Shown here one piece after another: positions 20,973 through 29,186 of a DNA stretch of 64,000 nucleotides. A program made the position numbers and the translations under genes. The notes beneath the pieces were generated by a model. It was not told where the DNA came from, did not search any database, and worked only from the letters and a program-made list of their open reading frames with translations. This DNA is from Alphaproteobacteria bacterium (GTDB taxonomy: Bacteria; Pseudomonadota; Alphaproteobacteria; Caulobacterales; Hyphomonadaceae), in the NCBI GenBank assembly GCA_018827375.1, contig JAHJYW010000032.1, positions 204,401 to 268,400 on the forward strand. Direction: 5' to 3'. Each line of letters starts with the position of its first letter. Within the stretch, counting starts at the first letter, position 1.

Positions 20973-21964
20973 GAGCGTGCGGAGAAGATGATGGCGTCCA
21001 GCAGCGCTTCAAGCGCGGCCCTGTCTTCAAATCGTGCTGCGACCGGAAAGGCAAGCACGCGCTTCTGTTCCGGCTGCGGAAGGCGCACATGATCCTTGGT
21101 CGTCGTGATCAGGCGGGCGCCATGCGCCTCGGCCAGTTCGTGCAGGAATTTAAGCTCGCCTTCGCTGTAAACATGGTGGTCGTCATATCCGACGGCCTCG
21201 CGCAGGTCCGCCCCGGCGGCCTTCAGGGCATCGAAGAACTTGAGCGGCCGGCCAATGCCCGCAAAGGCCACCAATGGTCCCGTTGGCACAACCTTCGTCG
21301 GCCCGAGCCGCGCGCGCAGCACGGGAAGGCCAGACTGGGCTACCGCGCCGGGCACATTGCCTTCGCCCATCAGCACCACGCCGTTTGCCCGCGCCAGCCC
21401 GTCGCTAACAGGCTCGCGTAGCGGGCCCTTGGGCAACAGGTGCCCGTTGCCGAACGGTGCGGCCGCATCGATCACGACGATCGAGAGGTCCTTGTAGAGC
21501 GACGGGTTCTGGTGGCCGTCATCCATGATGATCACCTGAACGCCGTCTGCCTGCATGGCCTGCGCCGCCTCGACCCGGTCGCGCCCGATCCAGCTCTCGC
21601 CACTCGCGGCCAGCATCAGCGGCTCGTCCCCGACGGTTGCCGCCGTATGCTTACCCGGCACAACCTTCAGAACTTCCTTGGAATCCCCGCCATATCCCCG
21701 CGAAAGGGTCGCGGAACGGACTCCGAATGCCCCGAGAACGGTCCGAATTGCCTCGACAATGGGCGTCTTGCCGACGCCGCCGACGGTGAGGTTACCTACG
21801 CAGATGACCGGGATATCCACCCGCACAGGCTCGACCTTTTCCAGCTTGGTCTGCACGCCCAGCCGGTAGGCAAAGGCCAGCGGTGATAACAGGAGGCGCG
21901 TAAGAGGCGCGGCTTCGCGCGACTTCGGGTCCAGGCCGGCAGACCAGAAGTGCGGCGCCTTCAT
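20969..21964 (-). CDS. lpxK: Tetraacyldisaccharide 4'-kinase
   Basis: MKAPHFWSA...PVICVGNLTVGGVGKTPIVEAI, LSRGYGG, DDGHQNPSL. Confidence 0.96.
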   Translation of the reverse strand: MKAPHFWSAGLDPKSREAAPLTRLLLSPLAFAYRLGVQTKLEKVEPVRVDIPVICVGNLTVGGVGKTPIVEAIRTVLGAFGVRSATLSRGYGGDSKEVLKVVPGKHTAATVGDEPLMLAASGESWIGRDRVEAAQAMQADGVQVIIMDDGHQNPSLYKDLSIVVIDAAAPFGNGHLLPKGPLREPVSDGLARANGVVLMGEGNVPGAVAQSGLPVLRARLGPTKVVPTGPLVAFAGIGRPLKFFDALKAAGADLREAVGYDDHHVYSEGELKFLHELAEAHGARLITTTKDHVRLPQPEQKRVLAFPVAARFEDRAALEALLDAIIFSARS

Positions 21965-23220
21965 TGCAGCAGCCCCGGTTCCGGGATCAGCGGCAAGATG
22001 GCTTTCAGCGTTTCCACCATCGGCGCATCGGCGTGTTCTGCCAAAGCTGTAATAGCGGCAGCAGGCGGTGGCGGCGTGTTCTGCAAGGCATCGGAGATGC
22101 CTGCCGCTTCATCCACGATCTTTACCAGTCCGCGCTCTTCGAGGTCGGCCATCATGCCGGCAAAGTTGTGTACGCGCGGCCCGGTCACAACAGGCTTGGC
22201 AAAACGTACAGGTTCCAACGGATTATGGCCGCCAACGCCGTCGGCATGTCCGCCGCCAAGGTAAACCGCATCGGCCAGCCGCAGCCACAGGCCCATCTCG
22301 CCCATCGTGTCAGCCAGCAGGACCCGTGTGCGTGTATTCGGCACTTGCCCTTTTGATCGCCGCGCAAATGGCAGTCCGCGCGCCCGGATAAGCTCCTCGA
22401 CCTCGTCGCCGCGCTCCGGGTGGCGCGGTGCAATGATGATGGCAGATTCGGGGATGTCCGTGACGGCATCGAGGAACAGGGCCTCTTCACCGGCATGCGT
22501 TGATGCGGCTACAAGGCAGCGCCGTCCACCGACAAAGCCCTCACGTATCCTCTGGATTTCGAAGTCACTCGCCTCGGGTCCCGGCAGCGCCGACTTCAAG
22601 TTTCCCGCCGACCGGATCGTCCGTCCGAGCAGGCTGCCCAGACGCTGCGCTGTATCCGTATCGGCTGCCAGTACGACGTCAAACGTGCCCACCAGCTTTC
22701 GGAAGAGACCCTTGAACCGTCGCCAGCCGTCCGCCGAGTCTTGTGTCATGCGGGCATTCACCAGCGCCCGGCTGGCGCCGCTCTTGCCGGCTTCAGAAAT
22801 AAGGTTCGGCCAGATTTCGCCCTCGCCGAAGATGCACAGGTCCGGCTTCCAGTGGGCAATGAAGCGGCGTGCAATGGCCGGCGTATCGAGTGGTGCCATG
22901 AGGTGGATCGCGGCATCCGGCAGGGCAGGGCCCAGCAGGCGGGCAGAGGTCAGCGTCTGGCTCGTAAAGACCAGCATCAGGTCTGGCCGGGCCGCGACCA
23001 GCCTGTGCCCGACTTCCAGTAACAGGCGGCTTTCCCCGACGCTTGCGCCATGCAGCCAGACAAGGCGTCCCTGACGCCTGTTCGGCATGTTGCGCGCGAG
23101 GCGCTCATTCATCCGCCCATAGTCTTCCTTTCCCTTGGCCGCGCGTCGGCGAAGGACGCCAGGCAGGAAGGGCGACAGGATCCGGGTGATGGCCCGGTAA
23201 GCATGGAAGGCGGGAGTCAT
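21961..23220 (-). CDS. waaA: 3-deoxy-D-manno-octulosonic acid transferase
   Basis: RLVWLHGASVGESRLLLEV, MLVFTSQTLTSARLLG, GGHNPLEPVRFAKPVVTGP. Confidence 0.95.
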   Translation of the reverse strand: MTPAFHAYRAITRILSPFLPGVLRRRAAKGKEDYGRMNERLARNMPNRRQGRLVWLHGASVGESRLLLEVGHRLVAARPDLMLVFTSQTLTSARLLGPALPDAAIHLMAPLDTPAIARRFIAHWKPDLCIFGEGEIWPNLISEAGKSGASRALVNARMTQDSADGWRRFKGLFRKLVGTFDVVLAADTDTAQRLGSLLGRTIRSAGNLKSALPGPEASDFEIQRIREGFVGGRRCLVAASTHAGEEALFLDAVTDIPESAIIIAPRHPERGDEVEELIRARGLPFARRSKGQVPNTRTRVLLADTMGEMGLWLRLADAVYLGGGHADGVGGHNPLEPVRFAKPVVTGPRVHNFAGMMADLEERGLVKIVDEAAGISDALQNTPPPPAAAITALAEHADAPMVETLKAILPLIPEPGLLQ

Positions 23221-23990
23221 ATTGCGCTTTGCCCTGCTGTGTCAGCGACTGGATAGCCAGCGAGCGCTTCGGCGCGGCGCGTAACCGCGTCCATGCGGCG
23301 CTGCAATTCAGCGCGCAGCGACTCCGGGCTTGCTGAGCGCGGTGTTTGAAGCATCTCGCCGTAAACGATTACCCCTCTCGTAAACGGTAAGGGCAGGATG
23401 AAACGGTCCCAGCTGTCGAAGCGTTTGCATGGCTTGGCAGCCAACGCGTAGGGCAGGATGGGGGAACCCGCCCGCTGGGCAATCATGATCGCACCGAGAC
23501 TCACCACTTCGCGGGGGCCGCGCGGTCCGTCGGGCGTGATACATAGGACACCACCGGATTTGAGCAGCCTGACCGCTTCGGCAACCGCCTTGACTCCGCC
23601 CTTGTCCTTGCCGGCCTTCTTCTTGTTGCCTGCCGAGCCGCGGATCGGCCTGATGCCAAGATGCTTGATGGCGCGCGCAACCGGCTCCCCATCGCCCGAG
23701 AGCGAAATCAGCATGGCGGCGGATGCATCGCGTCCGGGCCAGTCCCGGATATGTTTCAGCCAGCCTGAGGGCAGCAGCATAATGCGGGAATGCCAGGCTG
23801 CCACAACGACGCCGGGTGCTTTCGCCCAGGCTCCCTTGGCTTCAGCTTCGCCTTCCACAATCCATCGCAATGTGTGTCCGATCATGGCCATCCATGTCCA
23901 GATCAGGAATCCCAGCAGAATCACGACGGGCTTGGATCGGAAAAGTGACTTCATCGCGTCGCTTATACTTTGCTTTTCGCCATGCGCCAT
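23217..23990 (-). CDS. Lysophospholipid acyltransferase family protein, DUF374
   Basis: GVVVAAWHSRIMLLP, SLSGDGEPVARAIKHLGIRPIRGS, CITPDGPRGPREVV. Longer start at 24038 would overlap the tRNA gene. Confidence 0.88.
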   Translation of the reverse strand: MAHGEKQSISDAMKSLFRSKPVVILLGFLIWTWMAMIGHTLRWIVEGEAEAKGAWAKAPGVVVAAWHSRIMLLPSGWLKHIRDWPGRDASAAMLISLSGDGEPVARAIKHLGIRPIRGSAGNKKKAGKDKGGVKAVAEAVRLLKSGGVLCITPDGPRGPREVVSLGAIMIAQRAGSPILPYALAAKPCKRFDSWDRFILPLPFTRGVIVYGEMLQTPRSASPESLRAELQRRMDAVTRRAEALAGYPVADTAGQSAI

Positions 23991-24023
23991 GGTGGCTGGC
24001 GATAACAACTGACTGGTCAGAAA

Positions 24024-24098
24024 TGGTGGGCGATGCAAGGTTCGAACTTGCGACCCCTGCCGTGTGAAGGCAGTGCTCTACCACTGAGCTAATCGCCC
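24024..24098 (-). tRNA. tRNA-Val (anticodon CAC)
   Basis: GGGCGATTAGCTCAGTGGTAGAGCACTGCCTTCACACGGCAGGGGTCGCAAGTTCGAACCTTGCATCGCCCACCA: full cloverleaf, 75 nt including encoded CCA. Confidence 0.96.
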
Positions 24099-24374
24099 CG
24101 ATTCCGGGAAACGGGTCCGTAATGCCATGCCCGTAAAACGTCAAGCGCGGAACACTCTTGTTACCGCTAGCAGCAATTTAGTCAAATTCAACCAATGCCG
24201 AAATGCATGGCTGTGTCCCATCACATGGTGCGTTCGCATGCATAAGCACAATTGCCTTATTTCTGCTTCCGTACCATCATCTTTGGTCTTGAGCGCCTAA
24301 AACCTCGCCGTGTTTGCTGATTGTCAGGCCGGTTTGCAGGTTTTTTATGCCAAATTCGCTTGCTGCCGAGCTCG

Positions 24375-24407
24375 ATGAACACTTGTTCATAATGAACGCC
24401 TGTTCAT
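24375..24407. promoter_or_regulatory. Tandem palindromic operator-like element
   Basis: ATGAACACTTGTTCAT-A-ATGAACGCCTGTTCAT: two copies of ATGAAC-N4-GTTCAT separated by 1 bp. Confidence 0.6.
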
Positions 24408-24579
24408 GTTAGATCATTACCTTTCTTTCATAGGCTCGGGCACTTGAGAAACCCACAGAACATCGTCATCTTGAGACCATAAGCGATGGTCCGATTAGCG
24501 GGTCACGACTAAACAGAAAGAAGGACAGGCATGTCGAAGTAATTCGACAGTAAAATAATAAAGCCTGGAGAGAGAGATA

Positions 24580-24822
24580 ATGAAAGACTGGTGTGACGAA
24601 GAAGGCGCAAAGCGCCTTTGCGAGAAAATCAATGCCTATTGGGCCGAGCGCGGCTATGAAGTGGATGTCGATCTTGTTGACGCCGGCTTCGTTCCTGCAA
24701 TGCGTAGTGCCCGCACCGACGTGCGCAGCAACATGGTGAACGGAATGCCCCGTCGCCGTGCAGCTGGCGAAGCAGGCGCAGCGCGCCCCAGCTACCGTCC
24801 GCGGGCAGAAGCGACCGCCTAG
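24580..24822 (+). CDS. Small conserved hypothetical protein (80 aa)
   Basis: MKDWCDEEGAKRLCEKINAYWAERGYEVDVDLVDAGFVPAMRSARTDVRSNMVNGMP; strong GGAGAGAGAG upstream of ATG. Confidence 0.8.
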   Translation: MKDWCDEEGAKRLCEKINAYWAERGYEVDVDLVDAGFVPAMRSARTDVRSNMVNGMPRRRAAGEAGAARPSYRPRAEATA

Positions 24823-25499
24823 CCTATCAGGCGAAGCAAAGCCGGAACGAGTTTTGAATAGTTGCTGACAACTTCGTCAGGATCGATTTCAACTGCAGTC
24901 TCGGTCTCGTACCCAAATGGAACAAATATGAAGGGCAGCCCGGCATTCCGGGCTGCCCTTTCGTCTGTGCGGCTATCGCCAACCATGATTGCCCGTGACC
25001 GATCGCCGCCTGCACGGTCAACGGTCAACAGGATATGATCTCCGTGTGGCTTGCGATCCGGAACACTGTCCGCACCCACGATGGCCGCAAACTTTTCAGA
25101 AATTTGCAATTCGCCAAGCAGTCGGTCCGTGGCGCGTTGGCGCTTGTTGGTGCACACCGCCAGGATCGCTCCCTCGTTAATTAGCAAGTCCAGAGCGTCC
25201 AATGCATTTTCGAATGGCCTGGATCCCACAGCGATATGATCTTCGTAATAGGCGAGGAACTGCTCGAACAAGGCATCCATCCGGTCGTCATCCGGTTCGG
25301 CGCCCTGTGCAGCCATTCCCCTCACGATCATGGCCTTGGCGCCATGCCCGATCATCGTGGCGATCGTTGAGAGGTCCACGGGCTTGAGACCTTCCTCGCG
25401 CAGCACGTGATTCAGCGCCTCCAGCAGGTCCGGTGCGGTGTCCACCAGGGTCCCGTCGAGATCAAACACAATCGTCCAGCCGACGAACCGCTTTGCCAT
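24819..25499 (-). CDS. gph: HAD family hydrolase, phosphoglycolate phosphatase-like
   Basis: IVFDLDGTLVDTAPDLLEALN, AVCTNKRQ, MVGDSRTDERAARNAG. Confidence 0.88.
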   Translation of the reverse strand: MAKRFVGWTIVFDLDGTLVDTAPDLLEALNHVLREEGLKPVDLSTIATMIGHGAKAMIVRGMAAQGAEPDDDRMDALFEQFLAYYEDHIAVGSRPFENALDALDLLINEGAILAVCTNKRQRATDRLLGELQISEKFAAIVGADSVPDRKPHGDHILLTVDRAGGDRSRAIMVGDSRTDERAARNAGLPFIFVPFGYETETAVEIDPDEVVSNYSKLVPALLRLIG

Positions 25500-25584
25500 A
25501 TCTGTATGTATTCCTGTCTCGCCACTCGCCTTGAATCGGCCTTTGGTCTAGGCGAAAGGTCTGGGGAAAGCGAGAGGGCCACCT

Positions 25585-26955
25585 GTGACACACATCGCCA
25601 GAGACCGCGCTGCGATCATCCTTGCCGCTGGCAAGGGCACGCGCATGAAGTCAGACCGGCCAAAGGTCATGCACGCCGTGGGCGGGCGCCCCATGATCGA
25701 CTGGTCGATTGACCTGGCGCACAAGGTCGGCTGCGCGAAGATTGTCGTCATCGCACACCCATCGCAAACCGTGCTGATCGAGCATGTCACCAACCTGCTT
25801 GGCGAAGGCGCCATTGCATTCCAGGATCCCCCTCAGGGTACGGGCCACGCGGTGCGCTGTGCCGAAGACGCCCTTCAGGGCTTCGTCGGTGATCTTGTGG
25901 TTCTGTATGGCGACAGCCCGCTTGTCCCGCCTTCGGCCATTGATGACCTCTATGCCGCGCTTGAGACGGGCGCCTCGCTTGGCGTGCTGGGCTTTGAAGC
26001 CGCCGAACCGGGTCTCTATGGACGGCTCATCCTCGCTGCCGACGGCGACCTCGACGCGATTGTCGAAGCGCGCGAAGCAAGCCCCGCCCAGCTCGCCGTT
26101 CGCCTCTGCAATTCGGGCGTCATGGCAGGCCGGGCCGAAACCATGTTCCGGCTGCTGGCCAAAGTGACCAACCAGAATGCCAAGGGCGAATACTACCTGA
26201 CCGATCTCGTCGGCCTCGCTCGCGCCGAGGGCGCCATTTGCAAGGCTGTACAGTGCGGCGAAGACGACCTGATAGGCTGCGACAGCAAGGCGGACCTTGC
26301 CGAGGCCGAGGCCATTTTCCAGTCGCACCGGCGTCTTGAGGCCATGAATGCCGGCGTCACGCTCGTTGCCCCGGAAACAGTCTTCTTCTCACACGACACT
26401 GTGCTGGAAGCCGATGTCCTTGTTGAGCCCAATGTCGTGTTCGGCCCCGGCGTGCACGTCCGCTCCGGTGCCCGCATCCGCGCCTTCAGCCACCTTGAGG
26501 GCGCCGACGTCGCAGATGGCTGCGAGATCGGCCCCTATGCGCGCCTGCGGCCCGGCACTGTGCTGCAGGCCAATGTGCGCATCGGCAATTTCGTCGAGAC
26601 GAAGAACACGCAGATGGGCGAAGGCGCCAAGGCAAACCATCTCGCCTATCTGGGCGACGGCCGTATCGGCGCTAATGCGAACATCGGCGCCGGCACGATC
26701 TTCTGCAATTATGATGGCTTCCTGAAGTACGCCACCGTGATCGGCGACGGCGCCTTCATCGGTTCGAACTCCGCCCTTGTCGCGCCGGTGGAAATCGGCA
26801 ATGGCGCCATCATCGGCTCCGGCAGCGTCATCACCAAGGATGTCGATGCCGATGCCCTCGCGGTCGCACGCGGCCCCCTCATCACACGCGCAGGCTGGGC
26901 GATCAGCTTCCGCACCCGAAAAGGCGCTGAAAAAGCCGCCAGCAAGAAGGACTAG
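25585..26955 (+). CDS. glmU: Bifunctional GlmU (UDP-GlcNAc pyrophosphorylase / GlcN-1-P acetyltransferase)
   Basis: AAIILAAGKGTRMKSDRPKVMH; left-handed beta-helix hexapeptides; HLAYLGDGRIGANANIGAGTIFCNYDG. GTG start. Confidence 0.97.
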   Translation: MTHIARDRAAIILAAGKGTRMKSDRPKVMHAVGGRPMIDWSIDLAHKVGCAKIVVIAHPSQTVLIEHVTNLLGEGAIAFQDPPQGTGHAVRCAEDALQGFVGDLVVLYGDSPLVPPSAIDDLYAALETGASLGVLGFEAAEPGLYGRLILAADGDLDAIVEAREASPAQLAVRLCNSGVMAGRAETMFRLLAKVTNQNAKGEYYLTDLVGLARAEGAICKAVQCGEDDLIGCDSKADLAEAEAIFQSHRRLEAMNAGVTLVAPETVFFSHDTVLEADVLVEPNVVFGPGVHVRSGARIRAFSHLEGADVADGCEIGPYARLRPGTVLQANVRIGNFVETKNTQMGEGAKANHLAYLGDGRIGANANIGAGTIFCNYDGFLKYATVIGDGAFIGSNSALVAPVEIGNGAIIGSGSVITKDVDADALAVARGPLITRAGWAISFRTRKGAEKAASKKD

Positions 26956-26959
26956 ATCC

Positions 26960-27661
26960 ATGGCCAACGAGCACGAGAAAGAAAACGCTGCACTGGCCGC
27001 GATGGAATATGTCGAGGACGGCATGACCATCGGCCTGGGTACAGGCTCCACCGCAAAATACTTTGTCGAGATGCTGGCTGACGAGGTTGCCGATGGTCTA
27101 CTCGTCAAATGCATCGAGACCAGCGAACAGACCCGCGCCCTCGCGACGAGCCTCGGCGTGCCCCTCATTCCCTTTGAGCAGGTCGAGCGGATCAATCTCA
27201 CCGTCGACGGCGCGGATGAGGTCGATGCACAGGGCCATCTGATCAAGGGGGGCGGCGCAGCCCTGCTGCGTGAGAAGATCATCGCCAATGCCAGCGATCA
27301 CATGGTGGTGATCGCAGACCCCTCCAAGCAGGTCGAGCGTCTCGGCGCTTTCCCGCTGCCCGTCGAGGTCACACCGTTCGGCTACACCATCACGGCGAAG
27401 AAGGTGTTTGATGTTCTCTGCGCCGCCGGCATCGACCGCCCGCGTGTCGAGTTGCGCAAGCAGCCCGGAAGCATGGAGCTGCTTGTCACGGATGGCGGAA
27501 ACCACATTCTGGATTGCCATTGTGGCCGCATTCCTGACGCGGAAGCCCTCGCTGCGCGGCTGTCCAATGTGCCGGGGGTTGTCGAGCATGGGCTCTTCAT
27601 CGGCATCGCCCGTACTGTGATCATCGGCAATGAAAACGGCGCGACCGTGTTTGAATTCTAG
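26960..27661 (+). CDS. rpiA: Ribose-5-phosphate isomerase A
   Basis: GLGTGSTAKYFVEML, DGADEVDAQGHLIKGGGAALLREKI. Confidence 0.96.
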   Translation: MANEHEKENAALAAMEYVEDGMTIGLGTGSTAKYFVEMLADEVADGLLVKCIETSEQTRALATSLGVPLIPFEQVERINLTVDGADEVDAQGHLIKGGGAALLREKIIANASDHMVVIADPSKQVERLGAFPLPVEVTPFGYTITAKKVFDVLCAAGIDRPRVELRKQPGSMELLVTDGGNHILDCHCGRIPDAEALAARLSNVPGVVEHGLFIGIARTVIIGNENGATVFEF

Positions 27662-27758
27662 GGCGCGGACCTTACATCTGCTGAAGATTCAAAGGATTGC
27701 CCGGTCAGCGCCCAGATGGCGCCGCTAGATTGGCCCGGCCTCACGCAAGGAACAGCCT

Positions 27759-29162
27759 ATGGCCGACACGTCTTACGACTATGATCTCTTCGTTATCGGG
27801 GGTGGCTCCGGCGGCGTCCGTGCGGCGCGGCTTGCGGCCCTGTCAGGTGCCAAAGTGGCGGTCGCCGAGGAATACAGGATGGGTGGCACCTGCGTCATCC
27901 GCGGCTGTGTCCCGAAGAAATTCATGGTCTACGCCTCCGGCTACGGCAAGCATATCAAGCACGCAAAGGGCTATGGCTGGAGCGTAGGCGATGTGTCCTA
28001 CGACCACGCTGTCTTTGCCTCTGCAATGCATGCCGAAGTCGACCGGCTTTCGGGCATCTATCACCGCAATCTGGCTAACTCGGGTGTCGAAATCTTCGAG
28101 GAGCGCGCCGAGTTCGTCGATGCCAATACGCTACGCTTGAAGACCAGCGGGAAGACCGTCACCGCCGCAAAAATCCTCATCGCTGTTGGTGGCCGCCCCT
28201 GGATGCCTTCACCTGAAGAGCTGCCGGGCGTGGAGCATGCGATTACGTCCAACGAAATATTCGATCTTGAGACGCTTCCAAAACAACTCGTCATCGCGGG
28301 CGGCGGCTATATCGCCGTCGAGTTCGCGCATGTCTTTGCTGGCCTGGGTGTCGACACCTGTCTCGTCTATCGCGGCGACACGGTGCTGCGCGGCTTTGAC
28401 GAAGATGTCCGCATGGCCGTGCATGAAGGCCTCAAGGAAGCCGGTGTGCGGGTCATCACGCAGACCGTTTTTGAGAAGATCGAAGAGGTTGATGGCGCTG
28501 ATCTGCCTTACTGCGTTCACCTCAAGAACGGGCACAACATCAATGCCGATGTCATCATGATGGCCGTCGGCCGGCGTCCCAACACCGAGAGCCTTGGCCT
28601 GGAGGCCGCGGGCGTTGCTGTCAGCGACGTGGGCGCTGTCATCGTCGACGAATGGTCCAAGACGAACGTTCCCAGCATCTGGGCCGTGGGCGATGTGACC
28701 GACCGTGTCGCGCTCACACCGGTCGCCATCCGCGAAGGCCACGCCTTTGCCGAGACGGAATTCTACGACAAGCCGTGGCACTTCGATCATGCGGACATTC
28801 CGACGGCCGTGTTCACCCAGCCGGAAGTCGGCACGGTCGGCATGACCGAGGCTGACGCCCGCAAGAAATACGGCAATGTCGACATCTACAAGACGCGGTT
28901 CCGGCCGATGAAGAACATGCTGAACGGCGACACCAGCCGGGTCCTCATGAAACTCGTGGTCAAACCCGATGATGAGAAAGTGCTCGGCGTCCACATCGTG
29001 GGCGAGGATTCCGCCGAGATGATCCAGGCCGTGGGCATCGCTGTGAAGATGGGTGTGACGAAGCCGGACTTTGACCGCACCTGCGCCCTCCATCCAAGTG
29101 TTGCCGAAGAGCTGGTGACGATGCGCCAGAAATGGGTGCCGGAAGTCGCGGCCGCAGTCTGA
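27759..29162 (+). CDS. gor: Glutathione-disulfide reductase
   Basis: DLFVIGGGSGGVRAARLAA, GGTCVIRGCVPKKFMVYAS redox-active CxxxxC, C-terminal HPSVAEELVTM. Confidence 0.95.
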   Translation: MADTSYDYDLFVIGGGSGGVRAARLAALSGAKVAVAEEYRMGGTCVIRGCVPKKFMVYASGYGKHIKHAKGYGWSVGDVSYDHAVFASAMHAEVDRLSGIYHRNLANSGVEIFEERAEFVDANTLRLKTSGKTVTAAKILIAVGGRPWMPSPEELPGVEHAITSNEIFDLETLPKQLVIAGGGYIAVEFAHVFAGLGVDTCLVYRGDTVLRGFDEDVRMAVHEGLKEAGVRVITQTVFEKIEEVDGADLPYCVHLKNGHNINADVIMMAVGRRPNTESLGLEAAGVAVSDVGAVIVDEWSKTNVPSIWAVGDVTDRVALTPVAIREGHAFAETEFYDKPWHFDHADIPTAVFTQPEVGTVGMTEADARKKYGNVDIYKTRFRPMKNMLNGDTSRVLMKLVVKPDDEKVLGVHIVGEDSAEMIQAVGIAVKMGVTKPDFDRTCALHPSVAEELVTMRQKWVPEVAAAV

Positions 29163-29186
29163 GCGCGCTACCGCGCACGCGTTTGA

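Noticed and set aside
23991-24038. Upstream start (24038) of the DUF374 gene
   Set aside because: It would run the coding region into tRNA-Val (24024-24098); the internal ATG at 23990 is more plausible.
24375-24407. Alphaproteobacterial LexA box
   Set aside because: The known motif is GTTC-N7-GTTC (or GAAC-N7-GAAC); here same-orientation GTTC or GAAC repeats are 13 nt apart, so the palindromic reading is better.
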